From contig DYKH01000081.1 of NCBI GenBank assembly GCA_020722685.1, forward strand, positions 1 to 24,568: a DNA stretch of 24,568 nt, written 5' to 3'. The stretch comes from Caldithrix sp. (lineage in GTDB: Bacteria > KSB1 > UBA2214 > DYKH01). A program made the translations under genes and the position numbers. Under the pieces are notes generated by a model. It worked only from the letters and a program-made list of their open reading frames with translations, was not told where the DNA came from and made no database searches. Below, piece after piece: positions 16,461-24,332 of this stretch (position 1 is its first letter; the number at the start of each line of letters is the position of its first letter).

Positions 16461-16489
16461 TTGCTTTGTCAGACAAAATCTGGTATAAG
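16461..16489 (+). promoter_or_regulatory. candidate promoter/operator of the antitoxin-relE pair
   Basis: TTGCTT (16461-16466) and TATAAG (16484-16489) are 17 bases apart. A perfect palindrome TTTGTC-A-GACAAA (16465-16477) overlaps the -35 end and spacer, a good position for autoregulation by a toxin-antitoxin complex. The start codon is 48 bases downstream. No binding protein can be named from the sequence. Confidence 0.4.
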
Positions 16490-16537
16490 CTGATAGCGCT
16501 TTGGTATCGCTTAATGTGAACAGAAGGAACGAAAATC

Positions 16538-16786
16538 ATGACGAGTGGAACGGTTACGCTGTCAATTCCATTCGAAGCTCTTGTGGAATCGGTGTCCCAG
16601 CTAAGCATAGAGGGTAAACGCCGGTTATGGGGTGTGTTGGGTGAGCAAATCGGGCAAATCGAAGAGGAAATTTGGGATCAGGATCCCACCATTCGATCTG
16701 AGATTCGTGATGCTCGGTCTGCCTACCAGAAAGGGGATTATGTAACCATTGATGATTATGTGGCCAAGCGCCGTGAGAATGTCTAA
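16538..16786 (+). CDS. small antitoxin of a RelE-type module
   Basis: This 82-residue acidic, mainly helical protein reads FEALVESVSQLSIEGKRRLWGVL near residues 8-30, then EEEIWDQDPTIRSEIRDARSAYQKGDYVTIDDYV. Small proteins of this kind are commonly found directly upstream of RelE/ParE toxins and are taken to be their antitoxins; I cannot place it in a named antitoxin family. AAGGA at 16524-16528 lies 9 bases before the ATG. Its stop TAA (16784-16786) overlaps the ATG of the downstream RelE gene by one base, the classic coupled arrangement. The gene is intact although the toxin is frameshifted. Confidence 0.75.
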   Translation: MTSGTVTLSIPFEALVESVSQLSIEGKRRLWGVLGEQIGQIEEEIWDQDPTIRSEIRDARSAYQKGDYVTIDDYVAKRRENV

Positions 16787-17044
16787 TGCCCTATCAGGTC
16801 ATCATCCCAAAACCTGTACAAAAGCAGTTGGACAGCCTGCCCGAAAAAGTGAAGTCGGATTATCAAGCGGCTTTTTGAGTTGAAAGATAATCCCCGTCCG
16901 CAAGATTGCATAAAGCTAAAGAACCATGAGAATGAGTTTTGTATTCGAATCGGTGACTATCGAGTGCGGTATGAGATCAACGATCAAGAAGCTATTGTCA
17001 TTTTGCTGCATTGTGTGCATCGGAAAGATGTTTACTGGCGTTGA
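16786..17044 (+). pseudogene. RelE/ParE-type toxin, frameshifted
   Basis: The ATG at 16786 opens PYQVIIPKPVQKQLDSLPEKVKS, the N-terminal strand-helix of a RelE toxin, then reaches TGA at 16876-16878. Shifting one base forward near 16853-16860 continues as IIKRLFELKDNPRP, KLKNHENEFCIRIGDYRVRYEI and VHRKDVYWR to TGA 17042-17044, which is the complete RelE C-terminus. Removing one base around AAGTCGG would restore a protein of about 85 residues, the normal family length. RelE toxins cleave ribosome-bound mRNA; as read, only the first 30 residues are made, without the core strands or catalytic region. The clean conservation on both sides implies a recent mutation or a consensus error. Confidence 0.85.
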
Positions 17045-17090
17045 TCTCTTAGGAAACTATAGTTTGGCAAATTTTTTCTCACCACAATAT

Positions 17091-17156
17091 GTAGGAGAAC
17101 TCTCCGAGTTCGACCACAATATGCAATAATGCTCGATGTCTGGAGACATCTCCTAC
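17091..17156. repeat. palindromic three-way-junction repeat
   Basis: An 8-base outer stem, GTAGGAGA (17091-17098) and TCTCCTAC (17149-17156), encloses two perfect inner hairpins: GAACTC-TCC-GAGTTC (17097-17111) and GATGTCT-GG-AGACATC (17135-17150). The halves look like inverted copies whose inner arms have changed together. ACCACAATATG occurs twice, at 17081-17091 and 17113-17123. The element lies between the broken relE and glcD, so it may be a small mobile repeat or a transcript structure. I see no T-tract after it. Confidence 0.75.
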
Positions 17157-17205
17157 GGCTTAAATTTCGATATTGCCAATCTACAGTTAGGAAAGATAAC
17201 AACGG

Positions 17206-18582
17206 ATGATTGACAAAAAGAGCATCAAGAAACTTGCCCAATATCTTGGCAAAGAGAACGTTCTTTCCTCTCCCAAAGATTTGTTCTTATACTCCTATGA
17301 CGCCAGTGTCGAGCGGGGACAGCCGGACGTCGTGGTCTTTCCGACCAATGCCGTGCAAATTCAAGCCATCGTACGCATTGCCAAGGAAGCAAAGCTGCCT
17401 TTTATCGCTCGCGGCTCAGCCACGAATCTGTGCGGCGGCACGGTCGCTTCCAGCGGCGGCGTTGTGGTCGAGCTTTCGCGGATGAACCGGATTCTGGAGA
17501 TCGATTTGGCAAACCAAGTGGCTGTGGTCGAGCCAGGTGTTTTCAATCTTGACTTACAAAACGCCCTGGCCAAGCATGGTTATTTTTATGCTCCTGATCC
17601 GGCCAGCCAAAAAGTATCGACCCTGGGCGGCAACGTGGGCATGAACGCCGGGGGTCCGCATTGTCTCAAATACGGGGTGACCACCAATCACGTGCTGGGA
17701 CTGGAAATGGTGCTACCCAACGGTGAGCTGGTCCAATTCGGCGGCAAGACATTCGCTCATCCCGGTTATGACGTGGTTGGCATTATGAACGGCTCGGAAG
17801 GGACCTTGGGCATCATCACCAAGCTATTCTTGCGAATCATGCCATTGCCGGAAAGCCTGCTAACTCTTTTGGCTTCTTTTTCGGAGATCGAGCAGGCTGC
17901 CCAAACGGTTTCCGCGATCATCGCCAAGGGAATCCTCCCGGCTACGTTAGAGTACATGGACAATCTCTGCATTCGAACCGTGGTTGCTTCTCTCAAAGTG
18001 GATTATCCGGTCGATGCCGCCTCCGTTTTACTCATAGAGGTGGATGGTATGTCCTCGGCTTTATCCGCGCAGGCGGAAGAAATTCGCACCATTTGCCGGC
18101 AGCATGGGGCCACGCAAGTGCGCCTGGCAAAGGATGAAACGGAGCGAGCCGCGCTTTGGGCCGGTCGGCGCGGAGCGCTGGGAGCCATGACCCGACTCCG
18201 GCCTTCGGTGGTGGTCTTTGATGGCACGGTGCCCCGTAATCGTTTACCGGAGGCTCTGGCCGGAATTCACACGATTTGCCAACAGCATAGATTGCAGTAC
18301 GGAACGTTGCTGCATGCTGGCGACGGCAATATTCACCCGATTATTGTCTATGACGAGCGAGATGCGGAAGAATCTGCGCGGGTGCACGACGGCTGCGATG
18401 CAATCATGCGCCTTTGCGTTCAGTTGGGCGGCACCATCACCGGTGAGCACGGCGTGGGTTTGGAAAAGCTGTCGGCCATGCACTATCTATTTAACCGGCA
18501 AGACTTGCAAGGGATGGGGAAGCTGAAGCGAGTCTTCGATCCTGATGGATTGTGCAATCCCGGAAAGGCGCTGCCGGCGTGA
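17206..18582 (+). CDS. glcD: glycolate oxidase-type FAD-linked subunit GlcD
   Basis: The 458-residue protein is the FAD-binding catalytic subunit of a glycolate oxidase-type dehydrogenase that oxidises glycolate (or a related 2-hydroxy acid) to the 2-keto acid. The N-terminal FAD_binding_4 domain shows FIARGSATNLCGGT (66-79), STLGGNVGMNAGGPH and GSEGTLGIITKLFL. The C-terminal FAD-oxidase domain shows HAGDGNIHP (370-378) and GEHGVG (413-418), the metal/substrate-site signature of the GlcD/D-LDH family. Length is normal. The ATG at 17206 has only a distant AGGAAAG upstream. glcE and glcF follow on the same strand, so the three-subunit complex is complete. Members also oxidise D-lactate, so the substrate is not certain. 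Confidence 0.92.
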   Translation: MIDKKSIKKLAQYLGKENVLSSPKDLFLYSYDASVERGQPDVVVFPTNAVQIQAIVRIAKEAKLPFIARGSATNLCGGTVASSGGVVVELSRMNRILEIDLANQVAVVEPGVFNLDLQNALAKHGYFYAPDPASQKVSTLGGNVGMNAGGPHCLKYGVTTNHVLGLEMVLPNGELVQFGGKTFAHPGYDVVGIMNGSEGTLGIITKLFLRIMPLPESLLTLLASFSEIEQAAQTVSAIIAKGILPATLEYMDNLCIRTVVASLKVDYPVDAASVLLIEVDGMSSALSAQAEEIRTICRQHGATQVRLAKDETERAALWAGRRGALGAMTRLRPSVVVFDGTVPRNRLPEALAGIHTICQQHRLQYGTLLHAGDGNIHPIIVYDERDAEESARVHDGCDAIMRLCVQLGGTITGEHGVGLEKLSAMHYLFNRQDLQGMGKLKRVFDPDGLCNPGKALPA

Positions 18583-19402
18583 GCATCGGTGTTCCTGCTG
18601 ACAATCATCATGGCTCGCACTTGGATTCGATGAGGCGGCGTACGCCAGGTGGCATCGGGAAAGTACGCTGGAAGTGGCCTGCAATTCCGGTGATTTTTCT
18701 GCTGCTGTTTTGTCATGGTAGCCGAAATGGGAACGCCCTCAAACCCGGCACCACGATCAGAGCGCAAATCAGCTTGCCCGATGGAGGCAACAAGGAAAGA
18801 CTTCGCACCCTGCCAATACTCTCGGTGCCCAAGCAATACCGCGCACATACGCCTTGCCCTATGCTGGTAGCCTTGCACGGCTACGGGGATAATGCGGAAG
18901 CTTTGCATGACCTTTGGAAACCGGTCACGGACTCTTTGGGCTTTGTCTTGTTAACACCGCAAGGCGAAATCAAGGTAGTCGAACCCATAAGCTGGGGTTG
19001 GGGCGAAAATTCAGAGAGGGTCATATTAGCCTCTATTGATTTGGCCAAAAAACAAGTTCTGCTCAACCTGAATAAGATCTTTGTGACCGGGTTTCACAGT
19101 GTGGCACGATTGGCTATAAGCGGGGAGTCAAATACACGAACATATTCTCCGGCATTGCTCCCCTGGCCGCCAAGCTTGATGACGCATTCTTGCCGGTTAA
19201 CACGGCTGGTCTTGAGAGAATGCGCATCTATATTGGCCACGGGGAACGAGACGCCAACTTTGGCAGTGCTCGACAAGCAGCCGCGAGCCTGACCAGGATG
19301 GGTTTGAGGGTGAAGCTTCAGCCTTACGCAAACGTCGGCCATGGCCTGCCGGAGCCGATGAAACAGGAATTGATGAACATTATCGAGTTTTTCCAGAATT
19401 AG
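18579..19402 (+). pseudogene. exported alpha/beta hydrolase (esterase/phospholipase type), frameshifted at the nucleophile
   Basis: A GTG at 18579 overlaps the glcD stop; ATG 18630 begins a plausible signal peptide (RRR, then VIFLLLFC) and may be the real start. MLVALHGYGDN is the oxyanion-hole strand of alpha/beta hydrolases. At 19089-19100 the frame reads VTGF then HSVARL, whereas the frame one base back reads QCGTIGYKRGVKYTNIFSGIAPLAAKL and goes on to GHGERDANF (acid) and NVGHGLPE (histidine), ending at TAG 19400-19402. Restoring one T in TTTCAC gives GF-Ser-Gln, i.e. the missing nucleophile serine codon. As read, the enzyme has no nucleophile and no C-terminal half. It sits between glcD and glcE, an unusual position. 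The substrate is unknown. Confidence 0.8.
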
Positions 19403-19445
19403 GTGGTGAATTTGCAAACACCCATTCTCAACGACAAGCCAAAAA

Positions 19446-20756
19446 ATGAACGAACATAGAGACGCGGCATCCATCGCCGATGAGATGGCCCGACTATCCC
19501 ATTCTCAGCTTGGCACCGCAGAGATTGCCGCCTTCGAGATAGACGGCCGGCGCCCCATGGCGGTTGCCAAGCCGCAGAATGTTGATGAGGTGAGCCACTG
19601 GATAAGAGAATGCCAGGCGCAAAAAGCGGTGGTGAATATCTGGGGCAAGGGCCGGCATCAGCGCCTCGGGGGAATGATTGCTGCGCATGACCTCGCTTTG
19701 ACAACCGTCGGCTTGGACAAAATCATCGAGTATGAGCCGGAAAACTTGACCGTTTCCGTACAAAGCGGCGTCGCTCTCGGCACTTTGCAGGGGCTGGCAG
19801 CGCCGTACAAACAATTTTTGCCGCTAAATCCCCCGCTTGCGAGTAATTGTACTTTGGGAGGCATCATTGCGGCCGATGCCTACGGCTCCTACGCGCACCA
19901 CTATGGCACAGCGAGAGATTATTTGCTGGGCGCGAAGGTAGTTTTAGCCGATGGTCAGAAGATCAAATTCGGCGGCAAGGCCGTGAAGAATGTTGCCGGC
20001 TACGACCTTGGCAAGCTGTACATCGGCAGCATGGGAACACTGGGCGTGCTGACAGAATTAACTCTGAAATTACAGCCAAAGCCAGCAGTTCTTTTTCGCC
20101 TGAGCGCTCAAATCGAGTCCGTTACCAAGTTGGAAGGCGTTCTGTCGATCATAAGCCGGACAAATTTTCCGCTGCGGGCAGTCACTGTACATGGAGCCGC
20201 GGCTCAACCATCCGCCAAGCCTGAGTATCACCTCCGGATTGAAGTGGAGGATTTCGGCGATACGGATGCTTTTCGCAAAAAGATCACGGACACGTTTTTC
20301 GGTTTGGAGGTGCAAATCAGCCCAAGCGATTCGGTTATGCAGCCGGACGAATTCGCCGATCACTTTTTTGCTTCTACGCCGCAGGACGTCCTGACCCGAT
20401 GGAATTTGCCCAAGTCTCACATCGCTGCCGCCATTGCAAAAGTTCGAGAAAGCGCAACGGTAGGCGACCAGGCAATAGAGGTGTTTGCTTATCCGGGCAG
20501 AGGTGTCGTCTGCTTCAAGATTCCTTCCGTCGCGGAAGCCGACATCTCCGAGGTGAAAGCGATCCTCGCTGACTGGCGAAAGAGCGCGCGTTCACTCGGC
20601 GGGTCAATGGTGGTAGAACGATCTCCTCTCAGCCTCCAAGCAGATTTTGATGTTTGGGGCGTCGAGGTGCCGCAACTCGCTTGGTATCGAAAGATCAAAA
20701 AGGAGTTCGATCCGAACGGCGTATTTGCCGGCGGGCGGTTTGTAGGCGGCATTTAG
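19446..20756 (+). CDS. glcE: glycolate oxidase-type FAD-binding subunit GlcE
   Basis: The 436-residue protein is the second FAD-binding subunit of the complex. It has a PCMH-type FAD fold: VNIWGKGRHQRLGG near 60-73, EYEPENLTVSVQSGVALGTLQ (97-117), PPLASNCTLGGIIAADAYGS (129-148), and KNVAGYDLGKLYIGSMGTLGVL near 180-201, the last being the typical GlcE signature. The C-terminal part ends with KKEFDPNGVFAGGRF, the usual closing segment of this family. GlcE works with GlcD and the iron-sulfur subunit GlcF to pass electrons onward. The ATG at 19446 has no clear ribosome site, and the upstream hydrolase gene ends 43 bases before it. The frame is intact. Confidence 0.9.
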   Translation: MNEHRDAASIADEMARLSHSQLGTAEIAAFEIDGRRPMAVAKPQNVDEVSHWIRECQAQKAVVNIWGKGRHQRLGGMIAAHDLALTTVGLDKIIEYEPENLTVSVQSGVALGTLQGLAAPYKQFLPLNPPLASNCTLGGIIAADAYGSYAHHYGTARDYLLGAKVVLADGQKIKFGGKAVKNVAGYDLGKLYIGSMGTLGVLTELTLKLQPKPAVLFRLSAQIESVTKLEGVLSIISRTNFPLRAVTVHGAAAQPSAKPEYHLRIEVEDFGDTDAFRKKITDTFFGLEVQISPSDSVMQPDEFADHFFASTPQDVLTRWNLPKSHIAAAIAKVRESATVGDQAIEVFAYPGRGVVCFKIPSVAEADISEVKAILADWRKSARSLGGSMVVERSPLSLQADFDVWGVEVPQLAWYRKIKKEFDPNGVFAGGRFVGGI

Positions 20757-20792
20757 AATTTTGGTAGGAATTCAGCCGTCCAAACCAGAGCC

Positions 20793-20897
20793 TGTCATTT
20801 CGACCGTAGGGAGGAATCTATCCATTCCGAATCTACGGAGTGGTTTCTACCTCTTGCTCAAAGATTTCTCTACCGCCAAGGCGAATTCGAGGTGACA
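20793..20897. repeat. palindromic repeat between glcE and glcF
   Basis: The left end TGTCATTTCGACCG with GGAATCT and the right end AGATTTCTC...TCGAGGTGACA form an imperfect terminal inverted repeat. Inside, CCGTAG (20804-20809) pairs with CTACGG (20833-20838), with a nested GGAAT/ATTCC. The ends and the GGAATCT core resemble the repeat at 12361-12433, so the two probably belong to one family. No transposase is encoded. Its size and placement are like a miniature inverted-repeat element. Confidence 0.65.
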
Positions 20898-21008
20898 TGT
20901 TTATTCCGTATTCCAATTTATGCGAATCTTGCCAAAAAGCTTGGGAAGCTTTTCTGGAGCGAAAAGCTCTTACGGTGGTTTGTAACTCCAAACAGGTAGG
21001 AAAAATGG

Positions 21009-22283
21009 ATGGCCTTATCGCAGGTCTATGATCATGTAGCTCAATGCAGTCGCTGTGGGTTTTGTCAGCCCACCTGTCCCACGTACCTCATTTCGGGAAA
21101 TGAGGGAGAAGTAGCGCGGGGGCGCAATCAGTTGGTTCGCGCCGTCATCGAGGGCAGAATGGAGCTGAGCAAGGAGATGAAAGAGCCTCTCTTTCAATGT
21201 CTCATGTGCAACGCCTGCTACACGAACTGCTTCCCCAAAATCAAAACAGATCGGGTCATCGCGCAGGCGCGGCACGAGCTGATCAAATGCTTTGGCCAGC
21301 CGGTCTTACAGCGATTCATTTTTCAAAATCTCTTGCGCCGGCCGGAAGTTCTGGGCCGGTATATCCGGCTGGCCGGATTTGGCAAGCGCAGCGGGCTTAC
21401 CCGTTTGCTACAAGTGCTGCGGCTTCTGGGCTGGTACGGCAAAAATATCGCCAATGCCGAAGGCCTGCTTTCCGGCATCCCCAAGTCTTTCTTGCGAGAG
21501 AGCGTCTCCGGCATGCACCTCCAGCCGAAAAAACCGCGCGGCAAGCTGGCGTATTTTGTCGGCTGCGGCATCCATTTCGCACATCCGCAAGTGGGTCTGG
21601 CCACTCTCGAAGTAATGCTTCTGCGCGGTTTTGCAGTGGAGATTCTTGCCAATTACTGCTGCGGCTTGCCCGCCTACGCATACGGAGACTTGGATTCCGT
21701 GCGCTGGTTCGCTGAGAAGAACACTTCCATCCTTGCGGCTGCGGATGCGGATTATATCGTGACCGATTGCGCAAGCTGCACGTCTTTTCTGAGAGAATAC
21801 GGCGAGCTACTCTCCGATACGGCTTTGGGCGCTTCTGCTCAACAGCTCAGCGACAAAATCAAAGACGTGACGATGTGGCTGCACGAGACCGAGGACGTCG
21901 CACAATACGCTGCGTCCAATGGCAAAGCAAAGGTCACCTACCATGATCCTTGTCATTTGGCGCACCACCTCGGTGAGCGCCAAGCGCCGCGGCAAGTGCT
22001 TGGGAATTTGCCTTCGGTCGACTATGTAGCTCTGCCGGAAGCGGATTTTTGCTGCGGCGGCGCCGGCTCGTACAACATTGCGCACTACGACCTTTCCATG
22101 CAGATTCTCGATCGCAAGATGAAGAACGTGGCGAGCACCGGCGCGGATGTCTTAGCTACGGCTTGTCCGGCTTGTCTCATTCAACTGGAATATGGTGTGC
22201 GCCGTCAAAAATTGCCGGTGAAGGTGAAGCACGTGAGCCAGATTGTCCGCGATCAGAGTATCGGCCCAAGTCTACCGTTGTGA
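21009..22283 (+). CDS. glcF: glycolate oxidase-type iron-sulfur subunit GlcF
   Basis: The 424-residue protein carries two CxxCxxCxxxC ferredoxin motifs near the N-terminus: Cys13/16/19/23 (CSRCGFCQPTC) and Cys64/67/70/74 (CLMCNACYTNC), each suited to a [4Fe-4S] cluster. Two cysteine-rich CCG domains follow, with GCGIHFAHP...CCGLP...CASC and DPCHL...CCGGAGSY...CPAC, all key residues present. The subunit takes electrons from GlcD/GlcE to the respiratory chain. The ATG at 21009 has AGGA at 20998-21001, 7 bases upstream; a nearby ATG at 21005 is out of frame and stops quickly. The 252 bases separating it from glcE contain a palindromic repeat, so glcF may depend on read-through or on its own promoter. 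Confidence 0.92.
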   Translation: MALSQVYDHVAQCSRCGFCQPTCPTYLISGNEGEVARGRNQLVRAVIEGRMELSKEMKEPLFQCLMCNACYTNCFPKIKTDRVIAQARHELIKCFGQPVLQRFIFQNLLRRPEVLGRYIRLAGFGKRSGLTRLLQVLRLLGWYGKNIANAEGLLSGIPKSFLRESVSGMHLQPKKPRGKLAYFVGCGIHFAHPQVGLATLEVMLLRGFAVEILANYCCGLPAYAYGDLDSVRWFAEKNTSILAAADADYIVTDCASCTSFLREYGELLSDTALGASAQQLSDKIKDVTMWLHETEDVAQYAASNGKAKVTYHDPCHLAHHLGERQAPRQVLGNLPSVDYVALPEADFCCGGAGSYNIAHYDLSMQILDRKMKNVASTGADVLATACPACLIQLEYGVRRQKLPVKVKHVSQIVRDQSIGPSLPL

Positions 22284-22333
22284 TCGGCATTCCAACACGC
22301 GGTCTGCGGCCACCACATTTGCTATCTTAGATT

Positions 22334-22407
22334 CTCGATTTGCGATTTTCAGTTGGAAACGAAGCGCATTGAGCACTTTCGTTCGCAATAGAAAATCGAA
22401 AATCAAA
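22334..22407. repeat. imperfect inverted repeat upstream of alpha/beta hydrolase gene
   Basis: CTCGATTTGCGATTTTC (22334-22350) and GAAAATCGAAAATCAAA (22391-22407) pair at 14 of 17 positions around a 40-base loop. The AT-rich sequence lies in the 171-base leader between glcF and the hydrolase gene. It may be another repeat or a weak transcript hairpin; no T-tract follows, so a terminator is not supported. Confidence 0.4.
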
Positions 22408-22454
22408 AACTCAAAAATTCCACATTGCGTTGAATGAAAAGGTAAACGAAACGA

Positions 22455-23219
22455 ATGGCAAAAACCAAGGTTCCGACAATAGCCGAAACGCCGGTCGCAT
22501 TTCAGAGCGAAGGCCACCAACTGGTGGGGATTCATCATCAGGCCGGCCATCACAAAGTGGTCATACTTTGCCATGGATTCACCGGAAATAAGATCGAAAG
22601 CAAAAGGTTGTTTGTAGAAGCTGCGCGCGCTTTTTGTGTCGAAGGGTTCGATGTTTTCCGTTTCGATTTCTACGGTTCCGGCGACAGCGCCGGGGACTTT
22701 GCGGACAGTCTCATTTCCCACAACATCGCCAATCTTTATGACGCCATGCAATGGGTGCGTGATAAGGGCTACGCGAAAACAGCCGTTCTGGGCCTGAGCA
22801 TGGGAGGGGCCACTGCCGTGCTGGCCGCGGCCGAGCGACCCGCGGACGCGCTTGTCACCTGGTCGTGCGTGCCGGATATGCACCGTTTGATCCAGTTCTA
22901 TGCCGGACAATTGCAAGGGGGCGTCACTGACTTGCAAGTCCATGAACATGAAGGCTGGCTGATCAAGCGCAAATTCTGGGAAGATGCGGTACAACACAAT
23001 GTACAAGCTGCTCTGGCAAAGATTACCATTCCCAAGCTCATCGTGCAAGGCACCGCCGATGAGCCGCTATTTGTGCAAGGCTTTCGTGAATTCAAAAACG
23101 TTGTCCTTCCTCCGGCTCACTTTATGGAGATTCCCGGTGCCGGCCACACGTTTCAAACACCTGCGCATCGTAAACAGGTCATCCGCCAAACGTCCATTTG
23201 GCTCAAAAGAAACTTGTAG
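22455..23219 (+). CDS. alpha/beta hydrolase, esterase-like
   Basis: The 254-residue protein has a complete serine-hydrolase triad: the nucleophile elbow GLSMGG with Ser115, Asp202 in GTADEP, and His231 in GAGHTF. The oxyanion strand VVILCHGFTGNK lies at 35-46 and FDFYGSGDS near 70-78. There is no signal peptide, so it should act in the cytoplasm. The pattern fits the broad acyl-ester hydrolase group that includes feruloyl-esterase-like proteins; no specific substrate can be assigned. It follows glcF by 171 bases on the same strand. This gene is intact, unlike the exported hydrolase within the glc locus, with which it shares only the fold. Confidence 0.88.
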   Translation: MAKTKVPTIAETPVAFQSEGHQLVGIHHQAGHHKVVILCHGFTGNKIESKRLFVEAARAFCVEGFDVFRFDFYGSGDSAGDFADSLISHNIANLYDAMQWVRDKGYAKTAVLGLSMGGATAVLAAAERPADALVTWSCVPDMHRLIQFYAGQLQGGVTDLQVHEHEGWLIKRKFWEDAVQHNVQAALAKITIPKLIVQGTADEPLFVQGFREFKNVVLPPAHFMEIPGAGHTFQTPAHRKQVIRQTSIWLKRNL

Positions 23220-23356
23220 CGGTTGGCCGCTTTGGCCGCGTCACACTAATGGAGGCCAGAATACTTCACGAAAAACCTGATGTCGGTTGATCGAACAAAA
23301 GTAAGAGTGACGATCGACCTCAGCTCACTCATTCAAGGTAAGGAAAAAGTTCAAAC

Positions 23357-24244
23357 ATGGATGATAATCATGAATTCGCTCGACGAAAGAAAGACAGTCC
23401 GCCGGGCGCGCTCTTAACGAAAGCTTATGCCAACTCATCTTTTCTGAATAGCGCCGACGGGCGGCCGATCCGCCTTTTGGCTGAATACCTGGAGCCCTTG
23501 CAGCGACTGCGCAAGTTCAAGATCAAGGACACCGTGGTGTTCTACGGCTCCGCAAGAACCATTCCGTTGGCGCAAGCCAGGGACAATTATTCGCAGCTCA
23601 AGTGGAGGCTCTCCACGCTGAATGGTGACAATAGCAAGCAGCTTAAGAGGCGGCTGGCTGAAGCGGAGCACAGTCTCAAATTGGCCAAGTATTACGATGA
23701 GGCCAGAGAATTGGCGTTCCAATTGACAAAATGGTCGCAGGGTTTGGAGGAGAATCAACGTTTCATCGTCTGCTCCGGCGGTGGGCCGGGAATCATGGAG
23801 GCCGCCAATCGGGGTGCTTCGGAGGCCGGCGGCCCGACCATCGGTATGAACATCAGCATTCCCACCGAGCAGTATCCGAATCCGTATATCACCGAGAATT
23901 TGTCCTTCGAATTCCACTACTTTTTCATGCGCAAGTTTTGGTTCGTCTATCTGGCAAAGGCGTTGGTGGTTTTCCCAGGCGGCTTTGGCACCATGGACGA
24001 GCTGTTCGAGTTGCTGACGCTCCGGCAAACCCGCAAGGTTACCAAGCCGTTGAGCGTCGTCATCTACGGCAAGGAATACTGGGAAAGTATTCTCAACTTT
24101 GAGAAGATGATCGAATGGGGCGTCATTGGCGAGGAAGATTTGAGCCTGTTTCATTTGGTAAACTCGGTGGACGAGGCGTTCAAGACCCTGAAAAAGCATT
24201 TCGAAGAGCATTTTGTCGGCAAGAAGAAATACTGGTACATTTAG
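23357..24244 (+). CDS. LOG family protein (TIGR00730-type Rossmann fold)
   Basis: The 295-residue protein has the LOG family nucleotide-binding signature. FYGSAR lies at 62-67, VCSGGGPGIMEAANRGA at 138-154, MRKF at 191-194, and PGGFGTMDELFE at 207-218, which includes the catalytic Arg and the PGGxGTxxE motif. LOG enzymes hydrolyse nucleoside 5'-monophosphates to the base and ribose 5-phosphate; some make cytokinins. This member is longer than the compact 190-residue type, with about 60 extra N-terminal residues and an internal charged helical stretch (about 85-125), so its substrate may differ. The ATG follows AAGGAAA at long spacing. A purine-nucleotide link to purE and the permease far upstream is speculative. 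Confidence 0.9.
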   Translation: MDDNHEFARRKKDSPPGALLTKAYANSSFLNSADGRPIRLLAEYLEPLQRLRKFKIKDTVVFYGSARTIPLAQARDNYSQLKWRLSTLNGDNSKQLKRRLAEAEHSLKLAKYYDEARELAFQLTKWSQGLEENQRFIVCSGGGPGIMEAANRGASEAGGPTIGMNISIPTEQYPNPYITENLSFEFHYFFMRKFWFVYLAKALVVFPGGFGTMDELFELLTLRQTRKVTKPLSVVIYGKEYWESILNFEKMIEWGVIGEEDLSLFHLVNSVDEAFKTLKKHFEEHFVGKKKYWYI

Positions 24245-24332
24245 CTTGCGACCTGAAGAGTTCAGCATTCTAATCTTCTGGCCTGTCCGCGGCTTTGCGT
24301 TTTGCCCAACAATTCTTTCTGCACGACCGGAA

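Noticed and set aside
17054..17077. AAACTATAGTTT palindrome followed by a T-run, possible terminator after relE
   Set aside because: The stem is short and entirely AT-rich apart from two GC pairs, with five bases between stem and T-run; too weak to call as an intrinsic terminator.
12361..17156. CRISPR-like array
   Set aside because: The repeats are isolated palindromic elements, not regularly spaced direct repeats, and no cas genes are present.
22272..23048. 258-residue open frame on the - strand
   Set aside because: It overlaps the intact alpha/beta hydrolase with its complete triad; no domain is recognisable in reverse.
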